From Sipunculus nudus (Eukaryota > Annelida > Sipuncula > Golfingiida > Sipunculidae), in contig CM049317.1 of assembly GCA_026874595.1 (NCBI GenBank), positions 25,012,401-25,076,400 on the forward strand: a stretch of DNA of 64,000 nucleotides, given 5' to 3'. The notes under the pieces were generated by a model. The model saw only the letters and a program-made list of their open reading frames with translations, made no database searches and was not told where the DNA came from. This document shows positions 11,671 to 26,000 of this stretch, piece by piece; positions within the stretch are counted from its first letter, which is position 1; the number at the start of each line of letters is the position of its first letter. The position numbers and the translations under genes were made by a program.

Positions 11671-13786
11671 GTAACCATAGAATTCTAGCATTGTCTTTTC
11701 GTTCATACTTCGTTCAAACAAATGTACATTAGTTCTAATGACAATAATAATATTATTATTAATAGTAATAATACTGTTTTATTTTGTTATGGGTTAAATC
11801 CCCAAATTTGTGATCCAAAACGCTATTGCGCACAAGCAATTTTATGGAAAAAAAAGTAACTACTACAAAATGTAAAAACAGAGATGCGAGAATAAAATCC
11901 ACTTTTATACTAAGATGTGACATAAAACCCATAAAATCAATACGTTATGAGATAGGATGATAAATAATGCATCGGAATAAATTACTGTTAAACAGGATAT
12001 TAGAAATAATAATCTGTACAATCAACAATCATTAGCCTTGGAAATACTGCACGAATAAATATGTTTTCGGCTTCTTTTTAAACATGGCTGTCTACGTTTT
12101 GAGCCATTCCTGTGTATAAATAATACATATAAATATAACAAAAATGAATATAACATTCTTAATATTATATTCTATTTTTATTTCACTTAAAGGATTAGTT
12201 ACATATGATAAAAAGAATAATTAAGATACCGTCAGTTAAATAACCAGAAACCTCACGTCCAAAGGTGTTATTAAGACATATTCTTGTCGCTTCTTCTTAT
12301 TTTTTTTTTATTTATTTATTAAATTACATCAGTGTGAAGACATTTTTAAATTGGCAAAAAGATAAAGGTCATAAAGAAGGAACAAAGACAATTATGCTAC
12401 GGTATTTTTTTTTTAAATAAAAAAATAAACGAATGATATCATTAAATATTTTCATACTTCAATATAGATTTTTAACATAAAAATATTGGGTAATATATAT
12501 ATATCTTCGTATATTCAGTGCTTACGAAAAAGGTGAGCCCTATATATTTAATTGTAAAAGCTGAATAATGCTCAAGCATTATGTCATATTGTAATGGTGC
12601 CCATTCGCTTAACTTTTAGGGGGGAAATGTGAGTTCTGGCACCCTCTGTAAATATATTAATGATCTAAGGGTAATTTCCGTTGTGAAAGTTCTTATAAGG
12701 CCTTCATGAAGGATGTATGAATTTGTTTTTCTACAAGATTTTTGTAAACACAGCCATGTTCACAAATTGAAAAATAACATGCAACCTGAGGTAATATGTT
12801 ACATATAAGCAGTATAAGCAGTAGTAGAAAGGTCACTTGTTGCAAAACGCCATTTAGAAAGCTCTGTCTTATCACTTTATCAGACTTGCTGCCAGATACC
12901 CTTGTTGCCTTTTTTATTATGTTGGTGGGCCCCAACATATTATAAACATTTGATATAAACAAAACAAGCACCTTGTGTGCGGTGATATCCACTTTTTACT
13001 GGCCGATTTGTATGAAAGTTCTTAGGGATTTCCCTCAGTTTATAAATGTCAGATAGGTTATTAGGCCCTTATAAATTCAAACACCTATGGGCTGACTTCG
13101 ATATCATAGTCAAAGGTTCGATTCATAGATTGTGAAGGCCGTCTTGTGACTGATTACACTATTTTGTTTACCGTACTCATCTATTTCACTAATTTAGTAT
13201 TAGTTGTAAGTGCCATGATCAACCGTCCTTACGCTTATTCCGTTCTACAGCTCGTATTAGCTCAACATGGTTTAAAGAGTTATCATACAATATATACATT
13301 GTATAAAGAAATGTTATTGCATACAAAACATTTGTTGAAAAAGAAGGATGTTTGTTTAGTTTACATTTATTTGAAACCACAACAGTGTTCTTAAGAGTAT
13401 CCTACCCCTGATTTTGTACATTTAATATACCTGTCGTTCTTTTATAGCTTTGTTAATATTAAGTTAATGATGGTGCCAGTTTAATTTTCATTATTCATAC
13501 CATTTACCATTCATCTGTTACTTGTTTTGTCTATGTAGAGTAAAGCTTGCAGAAACAATATACAACAGTTTCATATACAGTACTGCATATAAAAATAAAA
13601 CATTTTCAGGAGTTTTGTCTGAATATGAACTTGATCGCATACTCGGACCTATATAATATATTTCAATCAACCGCAATACGTTGAACACTGAAATAATTTG
13701 TGAAATATCTACACAACGCCAATACAGAAATCAGGACACAGTTTAAATCAAACTTTGATTATTCAGTGAAACCGCTTAATAATAAA

Positions 13787-13827
<41 letters not shown>

Positions 13828-14036
13828 TGGAAAGAGTATACACAGAAAAGTGGTTCACTGCCAGTGGGATTCGAACCCACGATCTTCCGATTTCCGGTGC
13901 AGCTGCCTTAGTAATGGTAAGGCAGCCGCACCGGAAATCGGAAGATCGTGGGTTCGAATCCCACTGGCAGTGAACCACTTTTCTGTGTATACTCTTTCCA
14001 TCTATAAAACAATGAACCAGCATGGCTACTCCTACA

Positions 14037-14083
<47 letters not shown>

Positions 14084-17000
14084 CGTATACATTTATTAAG
14101 TGTTTTCTGCATTAACACGTGTTTCTAGGGCCATGGAAGGAAGACTTGAAAAAGTATTGGGCTAAACTGGTAGCATGCATCGATCCAAAGAATTCGCAGC
14201 TGCTGGACCTATTGGTGGAAAAAGGAGTCATCGATCCTCTAGAGTTGCAAGATCTTTGGGTAATTATCCACATTTTTAAAACACCTGTCAGCAAAAGAAT
14301 AAGTGAAAAAGGCCTTGTGTACAAATTAAATAAAAAGTAGTTCTATACTAATAATGCAGACTTGCAGTTGGTTAAAAATTTCTTACAAACTTAAAATGAG
14401 ACGCTATTTTATGTGCACAGCAAATTTTATGTTATATGACAAATCAGCTGTCTCCCAACCCTCAATGTTTTTGCTAATGTCAACCGTTTTATCCTTTTAG
14501 GACAAAGATACCCTTACCCTCAATAGATGGCTGTTGACATGTCTCCTGAAAAGATCTTATGCTGACTTCATGGTGTTCTGTGACGCTTTGAAAAAGACTA
14601 ATCAGAAGCACATTGCACGGCTGCTGGAAAATGACATCAGTTTCAAAGGTTAATACAATATAATGATTCTACGTAAACATCTGAACTAGTCTGAATAGCA
14701 ATCTCCTAAATCGATAAGACGATATGTTTTATTTTTACAACATAGTCTCAGAGACATTATTTAGGCCCTTTAAAGATTGAAAAATTGCATTAAAAAACAC
14801 AAAATGGCCCGCAACATTGAAAACCTCAATACTTTGACACAAATATATGTGATCCTGTCTAAACAAATATCAAGAAGGAATGACATTATTCAGTGGTTTT
14901 TACCTATGCCTGACTGGTAAAGATTCGAGCTATCCAAGCGGGTTTCCCCTTCAGTCGCAAACACTTTCAGTCACCTGAGATATAGCGATGGGCCTTTGTC
15001 CGTCGTATACCCTTTTGGTGTCGTAGGCGTTAGCAAGGCACTAATCGTAAACCTTGGACAGTTGTCAATTGTGTCCCGGATCCTGTTTAAATCTAACTGA
15101 AAATCAAACATTAGGTCAGGGTGACATGAAGTCTGCGAGCTACAGGTTGGCAAGGGTAACAGGGTGATTATTAGCAAGGCTTCAACATCTTCAAGGTGGC
15201 AAAAGCAATATTTTGTGATGGATCATAACATTTTTTAACGTGTGCCTCATCTACAATATCCAGACTATCAACAGGCATAAATGAGAGAGCCGGCCACTGA
15301 TTGGAATATTTTACCTTTTTTTTTATAATCGTGCATTGAACCTAATCGGGATATCGATCACCAAATCTCACAAGAACGGATAAAAACAACTCTGATTTTT
15401 CTTGTTATATATATTATGGGATCGTTATCTGTATATAAGCATTAGATTGACGAAATATCTTCAATAAAGGTCATATTCCATTTTCTGGTAGAAAATAGAC
15501 CGTTAACTTTCATTTATATTTATAAATTTAGTTAGAAAGGCCTTGTCAAATCTGTATGAACTGTGTTCAATCAAATAAATGATGCCTTTATGAAACTTCA
15601 ATTTCCCTGATCACAATTGTACGATTTCCTGTTCTTGCTTTTGAAACCGTATGCATGGTATTCTATGTCCCAGGCTCTCCTTGGGTCTTAAGCACCATGG
15701 TTTGGACCATACTGATTCTGTGACATACGACTATGCATGGATAAAGAAGTCAGTGGTTTTTTGTTAACAAATAAATATAATTTATTCTTAAAACAATCGT
15801 TACATTATAATACACCAAATCAATACAGTTACACAGTATAACAACAGTACAACAGCAAATCAATACAATTACACAGTGTAATAAATAAAGTCTACAGTAC
15901 CTGGATACCACCAATGTCATTGCGACAACAAGTCATTTAAAACCAATAATCCACAAAAACAGTTCTAATAGACCAAAGCAAAGCTCTTGTAATAATCCCG
16001 AAAGCAAACTTGAGACAGCCACTAAATTTTCATAGAGTGTCCGCTGAAACCTAGCCACCAATTTATAACTGTTCATCCGAAAATTCTAGAAAAATTCCAT
16101 TTCACGAACATTCATAAAGAACCTAACAATACATAATACACACGCCCAAAGAACATTACAAGACGCGCTCATAGAGTGCGATCAGCCGAGAAAGTATCAG
16201 ATTAGCACTGTGTCTATACACGCCAGGGGCACACGTTGGCCGGCCCGGCTCGTGGGTCTCCGATGGCAACGGACAATGCTAGCTCTATACAGACACATGT
16301 AAGACTGCAGCACACAATAAAAGAGACATCTGTAACATTCACCCTTCTGTAAGAAAAAAGAAAGTTTTCTCAAAAAAAAACTTTCTTTTGGCGATCAGAA
16401 TCACTAAATTTTTACAACAACTCAAATATCATCTTATTTACGACATTATGAAACATCACGTTTACCATATTTCATGAACATCTAGATAAGCAATTGTCTT
16501 TCCCTTTAATGTGTCTGATTTCAAGCTTGTAATCCTGTAAAAACAAACTCCATCTCAACAATCTTTGATTTTTACACTTCAACTTGTTTATGAACGTGAG
16601 GGGATTGTGATCATTGAAGACAATGATAGGCTTGACTGATGAAGTAACATAAACTTCAAATGTTGCTGGCCAAAATCAAACCAAACATTCTTTTTCAATA
16701 TTGGAGTAGTTTTTTTCTGGTTTGCATCAAACTTTCTTGAAAAAAATAAATTGGATGATCTATGCCATCACTGCCTTCTTGTAACAATACAGCACCAGCA
16801 GCAGTATCACTAGCATCTACAGCTAACGAAAAAGGTACAGAAAAGTCCGGAGCTACCAAAACTGGTGAACTTTGCAGAATTGCTTTCAGATTCTGAAATG
16901 CATTTTCACACTGAACATTCCATACAAAATTTTGTTTCTTCTTTAACAAAGTAGTCAAAGGTTCAGCTACAGCAGAAACATTTGAACAAAACTTCCTGTA

Positions 17001-20000
17001 GTATCCAACCATACCAAGAAAACGCATTATTTGCTTTTTGTTTCCTGGTGGTCTAGGAAATACTGAAACAGCACCTATTTTAGCATCAACAGGTTTTACT
17101 TGACCCTGCCCTACAATATGAACAATAAATGTTACTTGTGCATGTCAAAACTCAGATTTAATAAGTTGATGGTCAGACGTGCTTCACTGAGTCATTCAAA
17201 GAGGTCGCGAAGAATTTTCAGATGTTTCTCCCAGGTGTCGCTGTACCCGACAAGGTCATCAATATATGCGTCGCAGCCCTGAATGTCCTTGGCAACCATA
17301 TGGATGAGGCGCTGGAACGTGGCTGGCTAGTTCTTCATGCCAAACGGCATAACTTTATACTGGTACAGTCCTTGTGGCGTCACAAATGCGGAACTTCTTT
17401 TGCTCGATCTGTCAGCGGAACTTGCCAGAATCATTTTAGAAAGTCAAACTTGAAGACATATCGCGAGCTACCGACTCTATCAATAGAATCATCGATCCTC
17501 GGAATCGGGAACGTGTTGGTCTTGGTGACAGAGTTCAGTTTTCGATAATCTGTGCACAAACGATAACTTCCATTAGGTTTTGGCACAGGAATACATGGTG
17601 AACGCCAGTTACTGTTACTAGGTTCAATAAAATCATTGTCCAGCAAATATTGAACCTCATCTTGTAGATACGTTTGCTTTTCTGGATTCAGTCTATAAGG
17701 GTGCTGCTTGACTGCGCTTGCCTCGCCAACATCGACGTCATGGCAGAATATGTTAGTTCGCGTTGGAATGTCACTAAACAAATGTTCATAATTCCGCAGG
17801 TCTTGTTGAGGTCTTCTGTGGATCATAACAATAAGGACTGTTTTTTAATTGGCATTAATTTTGTGCAATGGTATTGCCTCAGGGAACTTGGTAGATGCGC
17901 ACATTATTGTCAGCAATTATTCATGTCTAGATTTTGTTTTGAGCAGTGGTCCAACACAATCAACAATAATCCTATTAAATGGTTCCTTGAAAGCAGGATA
18001 GGCCTAAGTGGGGCTTCATGAGGATTCTGATTGTGCTTGCCTACCAACTGGCATGTATGGCATGATTAACAATATTTTACAACATCTTTCTGAGGTTAGG
18101 CCAATAGAAGTGTGTACTAACTTTCTAATAAGTTTTATTTAAACCTAAATGGCCAGATAAAGGGGGCCTTATGTGCCATGCTAAGTATTCCATTGCGTTA
18201 ACTTTTGGGCATTACTATTTAATGTTTGATGGCCCACTTATCATCAGCGAATACATCAGTGCATAAGCACTCCATTTTTAACATAGAAACAAACTGTGTT
18301 ATGTGTCAGTGTATCTGTTGAAACTGCCCTGGGAAACATCAGGGTCCTTATGCTGTTCCGCGATAAGTTCTGACCTTGAAAATGCTGCATCTTGTACGGG
18401 CTTGTCGTTAGACGAGTCGGTTGTGACTCCGAGAGTGTTATTTTCTGGACCATTATTCTCATGAGTTTTTTTTTTTTTTTTTTGCCATAGATCTAGTTAC
18501 AGCACATGAAGGATACAAACCAGGAATTTCGCGACTTTCAGGATCAGTGTCCTGATCAAGTGACGGCTTTTCTGTCACTATTGGTACAGGCTTTACTTTG
18601 TCACCTGCAACATCATTGCCTAGTAGCAACTGAATTCTCTTAAAGGGTTAAGTAGTTCTTATGCCCACAGTAATATTCCCAGAAATCAAATCTGACTTTA
18701 AATTTATACTGTGAAGCGGAACTGAAGTGTGCTTGTCTGAAAACACACCATCAACAAGTGCATGTGCACCAGTAAAAGACCTATTAGAAAATGGCAAAGT
18801 GTTTGCTAACATGAAAGTTTGGCCTGAACCAGTGTCCCTCAAAATTCTAATTTGGCTTAAATAACTCTTTTTCAGAGTCTAGAGAGGAACCTACTACCTC
18901 AGTTTCATCAAACAAAGAACTGACACTGATAGTGTCAGTCATAAACTCTTTTTCAGAGTCATTAAAGGAATCTACATCCTTTTTACCATCAAACTCCCCA
19001 TGGGAGTCAACAGAGGAATTTTCCTCAGCAGAAACAAACTTCTGGCTTTCATAAGAGGACCTAGGCTCATTTGAAATACTCTCGCAAGAGTCATTAAAGG
19101 ACATAGCCTTATTTAGTGGATACTCCTTGCAGGAGTCATGAAAGGATCTAGCCTTATTAAATTCCTCGCAGGAATCAAATGAGGTTTTTACCCCTTATTT
19201 ACATGAAAAGAGCCTGGCTCTTGTACTTTTACTCTTTGGATTATTTACAAGTTTCCAGCAGTCAGATATAAGATGACCTTCCTTTTGCAGTAATTACAGA
19301 ATTTCTTTAAAAATGACTGGCCTTGGTTGGGTTCAGACACTGTGGACGTGGACTGAGGTGTAGCAATGGACTTTGTTGAACTATCAGAATTACTGGTATT
19401 GGGTGATTGCGCCTTAAACTTCTTTCGACCATACTGATTTACATTCTTGCTTGTGAATGACTGGTTTGATTTGCTAGTAAAGGACATTTTATGTGTTAAT
19501 GAATAATCATCAGATAATTGAGCAGCAATGTCAAGTGTTTCAGGACTTTTCTCATCAAGAAACGTTTTAACATCTGCGTTAATGCAGCGCTTAAATTCTT
19601 CAAGAAAAATCAACTGGCGCAAATTGTCATAATCTTTCGTTACGTTTCTAGAACTACACTGATGATCAAACAACTGCTCTTTTGGCCTAGCAAATTCGAC
19701 ATAGGTCTGTTCTTTGCGCTTTTCCCAATTTTTGAATTTCTGGAGGTAAGCCTCCGGAATTTACTCATAACCTTTTAGGATTAAGCTTTTAACCTGGTCA
19801 TAGTCAGCAGCGGCTTCTACTGAAAGCTCTATATAAATTTCTCTGGCCTTACCAGTCAATACACTTTGTAATATCATAGTCCAATTTTCCTTAGGCCATT
19901 TTAAATTTTGAGCTTCCTTCTCAAAATGTAAGATATATTTATTAACCTCATTTTCTTGAAAAGGTTGGACAAGTCTTATGTGTTTAGTAACATCATAACT

Positions 20001-23000
20001 GTGAGTTGGGGCACGCGTAGACCATGTTCTAGTTTAAGTCTTTCTAACTCCAGGCGTTTTTACCTTAATTTCTTTTTCTTTCTCTTTTAGTGCTAGCTCA
20101 TTTTGCATTTCTAACTTTTCAATTCTAACTGCATAGCAAGACTCATTTCTTGATGTTTCCACTCCACTCTCTTCAATCAAACCTTTGCTAACTATATCCT
20201 GCATGATTTCATCAAGGTTTCTCGAAGCTTATTTTAACCTTAGCCCTAAGTGTTGTCCGAAACGCAACAACTGTTCCTTTGTCAACTGTTCAAGTTGATT
20301 GAAGTCGGGATCCTCAACAAATGTCTCAGGTTTGAAATCTGCCATGATTAGATGTTAAAACAATAACAAAAAACACTGAGATTAATCTTGTTAACAATGT
20401 TATGTAAACAATTTGTAATATTGTAAACATTGTATTGTAAACAATGTATTGTAAACAATGAGTCTAGGTCAAGGGTTAATAAATTTTTAGAACTATTAAG
20501 CCTCCCAGACGAGCCCACAATTTTATGTTACGGAACCTAATATCAACAGATCACGTAGTCGTGACAAGCATATATTTTGTAATGGGGATAAATAAAAATC
20601 CGATTCTGAAACACTAGGCAGCGCGAAATGTGTAGGGGAACGAATAAAGAAGTCAGTGTTTTTTTGTTAACAAATAATTATAATTTATTCTTAAAAAAAT
20701 CGTAACATTACAATACACCAAATCAATACAATTACACAGTATAACAAACGTATAACAGCAAATAAATACAATGTAATTAATAAAGTGTACTGTACCTAGA
20801 TACTACCACTGCCACAGCGACAACAAGTCCTTTAAAAACAATAATCCACGAAAACAGTTCTAATAGTCCAAAGTAAAGCTCTTGTAATAATCCCGAAGGC
20901 AAACTGCAGACAGGCACAAAATATTCGTAGAATCTCTGGCACTACTGCATTTATCAGATAGGTCCATAACTGACTCACACTCTTCCGTGTCCGCTGAAAT
21001 CCAGCCCCCACTTTAAAACTGTTCATCCGAAAATTCTAGAAAAATTCCATTTCACAAACAATCCAAGAGAACCTAACAATACATAATACACACGCCCAAA
21101 GAACATTACAAGACACGCGCTCATAGAGTGCGACCAGCCGAGAAAGTTCCAGATTAGCAATGTGTCTTTATACGCCAGGGGTACACGTGGGCCGCCAAGC
21201 ACGCGCGTCTCCCATGGCAACGGACAATGCTAGCGCTACACAGACACATGTAAGACTGCTGCAAACAATGAAAGAGACATCCATAACAATATCTGTGAGC
21301 TAAAACGATCGCTTCTACTTCTTACGGAAGTCACAAATATAAAGACTTTAGCATTTATGTCAGGTATCACATATTAATCATGTTACTTGTACGAGTTACA
21401 GGTAGACTACCATTTATTTTGGCCTAGGTTTTCTGTATCAAAATGAATATTACATTCTTTCTAAATATATGCACACTGAGCTACAGGTGGCAACACCTCA
21501 GCTAAAATTTCATTATAGTTTTTCTGTATTATTTCATTTTTTTTTTTATTTCTCAAGACCAGTTAAAATTGCGAGCAGAATAAATGGAAGACCCTTGTCT
21601 TTTTTTAAATGAGAAACATCAGTTGATTATTCGCAGCATACAAATACTAAATATATTAAACCTGGTATATTCAAACCTAATGCGCGGGTCTATTTTTATC
21701 TTCTTTCCTTTAAAACTAAATAAGACATAACTTGTAGTGTTGTCACCTTCATCTCAGCCTCTTGGCCCACATGCTACTAATTCATTAATTTCAGATGGTG
21801 CAAGCAGCGTCACAGTGGAGATTACCGGAGATGATGACTCTGAGAAGAAATTGCAAGATACCTATGTTCAAGCAGAGGAAAAGGATATACTTTGTTTGAA
21901 CCTGACAGTTGTAATCAATGCAAAGAGGAGAAAAATTGACAAAATAACAGTGGGGTCTATTATACTAACAATTATGTGTGCTTCGGTTGAGGCACTAGAT
22001 GAACTTTGGGATCTTATCCAGGAAGGTGATATAAAAAGAGCTGTGGCTGATGATCTACTCCAAATAAATTGTGAAAGCGCACATAATATAGAACAACTGC
22101 AAATAAAAGTATTAATGAGATACGAGGACTACCTGACAGCAAGGATTGCCCTTTATGATCCGGAAAAAGGTATGGTTAAAATTACCCGGACAGTCCAAAA
22201 CATATTACTTCTTTACATCAAATAACCTTTTCAAAAGAAAAAAAAAGATACATTTCTTTCGTTACATATACATGCTTCACCTTTTTTTTAATTCAGTATA
22301 TATATGTGTGTGTATGTGCGTGTGTAACACACTAGACGCAAATATATTTCAGATGGTCCCTGGCTGGAACATTTACGGAAACCAGCTGAAGAAAAGGAGT
22401 CAGGGCAAGACGAGAGTTCTAATACAAAATCGACAAAAGAAGAAGAGAGAAAAGTGAGTGATACGGCTGTATTGTTGCTTCTGTCAATTGACATCTCCAA
22501 TATAAAATATTTAAGGAAAGAGTGCCACTTTTACAACGTTCTCACCAGACGAAAAGAGGCAAAAACCCAGTGCTAAAAAACTAGTATACCTACCCAGTAA
22601 AATACATCCTTGCCCAACATAAGCGCATTGTTGAAAAAAAAGTTTTGGAGCTTTAAAGGTAAATGAACAATTGCAATGATCTGTGTATCAACTTATGCTA
22701 TTTGCTCAAGCAGGATGAATAAAAATATCCAAGAAAACCACCCCGGTACACTGAGTAACTCTCTCCAATTCACTTGACTGTCCGTTTACAAAATCAAAAC
22801 TACATGACAAAAGGTCAAAAAATCTGCTTGGGCTACAACCTACAAACAATGAGAAGAATAAGTCCTACTAGCCTTGCGAAAAAAAAATTTAGAAAAAAAT
22901 ATATATCCCATAATTAATATGTTGCATTTTACAACTGATACATTATTCTTTCTGTGTATCTAGCAGAGTTTCCTTTTATTTCGATATGATACTAAGATGT

Positions 23001-26000
23001 TACTTAAAGGTTTGCTTATCACTTTTTAGTGGGCTAATAATAACTCTCATAACATTATTCAAAAACTGTTTTACCTCTCTCCAAAATTCCTTCATGTTGA
23101 AAATGGGACTTTTATCTATTGTGTCAATTAAAAAATGCAAATTGCAGCACATCAATAATCTTAGCTTTCAAAGTATTTATTTTTGCAGAAATTCAATGAT
23201 TTATTTTGTTTTATAAATACAAATGTTTACGGGTAGGAATTAATTCATTTGCTCATTGTTAACAGTTTTCCATATATATTTTTCTTCATTGAATACCTGG
23301 ACAGCCATGATAACTGGAGAAGTTGATGTCGCTTTTGGGAAACCACCATGAATTTAGACTTGCATGACATAAATAAATATTCGTCTACAGTTTTATCTAA
23401 AGAGAACTAATTATCATAAGCCTGGCAAACAAGACATATTTGCCTGACTTATTCTTCGAATACGATTCTTTGAATACGTAACGTGTACTCATGGTAATGA
23501 TGAATGGTCAAACCTGAATTCTGTAATAGCCTGAATTCCCCATATTCTGAAATAAATATTTACTATGTATTACCTATAGTAACCTGTTTTTAGATGTTTG
23601 ATTCTTCAAAATACCGTAAAGAAAAATGTTATTTCTTTTACAAATATGAAACACTCTCCGGAATTATCAGGAGGTGGATTCCCCCTTAATTCTGTGATTC
23701 TGCTGGTATTTTCTAAATACTGTTTTAATAAAGATGTCCATATTTAAGAACTGCTGAGCACTTAACATTAGAGCTATCTACCATCCCTCTTATCCATAAG
23801 TTGAATGACCCACGGTACAGTAAGAGCATTAAAAGTAGTGCAGTATCCGGAGTAAGTCGGGGCCCTGTATTTTGAGTAATTGCATGACCTATACCCCTAT
23901 ATTATTGTGTCCTTTTCGCCACGTTGGTCATACGTTGATTGAACCATTTTACTTTTATAGATTTCTCAGTGTCTGGACCCTTATAAATATATACTTGTTT
24001 TTTTTTTCGTTTATTAAAGGATCGTGTAATAATTCCTGAGTAACACCAAATATATTCCTGTAATATGAAAATTTGAATAAAAAATCAACTGGAACGTTGG
24101 CTATTGTTGTGTTCTGTGAAATAAAGCACAACTCAGAGCTTGGTCCAAAAGTGAAAACACAAATTTGAGAAATATGGAAATATAATACATGTTTAAGAAT
24201 TGCCAATAGGTAATTTTTACGACATCTGCGTTATTTTGGAGACGATGATTAGACTATGTTCAAGAAACAGTGGCAACCTCATGATATTACGATGCAGTTA
24301 TTTACAGAGCTGGTATAAGATATAAGGAATTCAAAAATATCCATTGTTCGGCAATAAAGTCATATATTTATTAACATAAATATACATAACATATAGCACA
24401 TGAAACAAAAGTGAATTATCATGTATTGTAATAAAATTCAACAGATCATTCAGTCAACTTAAGTAACAGCGTATTGGCAGAGATTATTTTTGAGAATTGC
24501 ATAATAATTGTTGCAAGAAATAAAGACGTTAATATCTTCTTAAAACTGATATATCTTCCTTCCTGTAACTGTTAACTGCAAGCTGTATATAATATTTTCT
24601 ATTTGAAGCGTGAAGAAACAGGAACACAGGTGAGTTGTTGCGACCTGATGTGAAAGAGGTTCAGTGGTATGGGGGAAAGGTCGAAGCGTTTTTTTACATG
24701 AATTACCTATGTATATTCAGAGTCGTTCACCCTTGTGTTTACTTATGTTTCTCTTAAAGTACTCAAGAGAGACGACATTGAAAGAATTAGTTATTTCACG
24801 CTTGTTTACTATAAGCTACATCGAGATTTTATAAAACCTTTAGTTCATCTGTGAGCTACAGCCAAAAGCTCCTGGATTCTTAGTATTTGCCCCTGTTAAT
24901 ATATACTATTTTTGAATTTTGTTTATTAAACGGTTGTGTAACTATCCCTGGGTAACCATTCATATATTCCGGTTATATGCATTTTGTTTATGTCATACAC
25001 ACGTTAGATTATATGGTGTTCTGTGAATCCAACACAACTTGTAGCTTGGCTCAAGAATGACAAGACAAGTCCTTAAAATTTGCAAATACAGTAACTCAGC
25101 AAAGGTGACCAATTAATAAATATTTTTATGCCATCTGCATTATTTTTGCAGACTCTGATCAAGAACCAGTAATTTATCTCGGAATAGGCTTTCAATCACC
25201 TATAAATACATGGCATTAAGATGTATATACAATAAAAATTATAACAGTTCAAATATGTGTATTATCGTCTAAACAATACTTATAGACTTTTCGTATCAGC
25301 AGAAATACTTTGATATTCAAAGTGTACACTTTGAATTTGATCTGTTCAAAGGGTGGTTGTTGCAAACTTTTAAGTTCACAATTTCATCCTGGCATCCAAG
25401 TTTACAATTCACAGCACAATGTTGCAGCACAGCACCACTGTCAAGCGATCTTTGAATGTGTCCTCCTCTGTAATCTTCACTAAGAATAATAAGGGTGCGA
25501 TCTAATATATGTCTGTACAACAGGCCTGTCTCGTTCAGTATTGAGGATATCACTTACCGAAACAACGTAAATAATCGATATCATTTTCTTCTGCCAATTT
25601 GCAACAGTTGCTGTGTCAAAACTCCAACTTTTACCACAGACACAAGTAAATGGTATGTTGTACTTTTTTTTTAAATTGTAAAACCATCCAATCAAAGGGC
25701 AATTTTTAAATCAATAATATTCACCCACTTTCTCCGGTGACTGATTATTACATAGAATAAGTTTACTTATAAGTATTTTGAAGGTTCTGTACCAGTGAAT
25801 CATAAACAAAGCCCTAGGCTCTTGTTTCAATCAATCAGAGAATAAAGAGATTAACAGTTCTTCTCGGGAAGGTTTGTCATTTGGAAGGAAAAAAGTATCT
25901 TTTCTTCGAGTCCCTAAGCATTTTAATAATTCGCTTTGATTATTATTGTTCATTGATCGTAGATAGCCCGTTCAGCTGACATGAATAATTTTCCTTGGAA

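Larger units (their letters stand above)
15741..21288 (-). mobile_element. Ty3/gypsy LTR element 2, nearly full length, order gag-PR-INT-RT-RH
   Basis: On the minus strand: 5' LTR 21288-20526, tRNA-Pro-like primer site, gag start at 20345, zinc knuckle near 19285, protease with DTGS near 18835, integrase fragments 18560-17850, reverse transcriptase 17826-17050, RNase H 17027-16490, polypurine tract 16348-16338 and a 3' LTR 16337-15741 that lacks the last ~115 bp. Many frameshifts and stops, plus loss of most of the integrase catalytic core, make it inactive. The two LTRs differ at many positions, so the insertion is old. The element sits antisense in the intron between the CARD and TRADD-like exons of the adaptor gene. 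Placement of PR and INT before RT is the Gmr1-type arrangement. Confidence 0.85.

Noticed and set aside
12522-12537. 14-nt potential microexon before GTGAGC
   Set aside because: Length is not compatible with the phases of the neighbouring exons, which already join in frame without it.
13146-13394. 82-residue plus-strand frame in intron 1
   Set aside because: Composition follows the local AT bias and there is no splice support on either side.
13861-13973. tRNA gene(s) suggested by GGTTCGAATCC
   Set aside because: The box occurs in both arms of a palindrome and no full cloverleaf with acceptor stem and D arm can be drawn.
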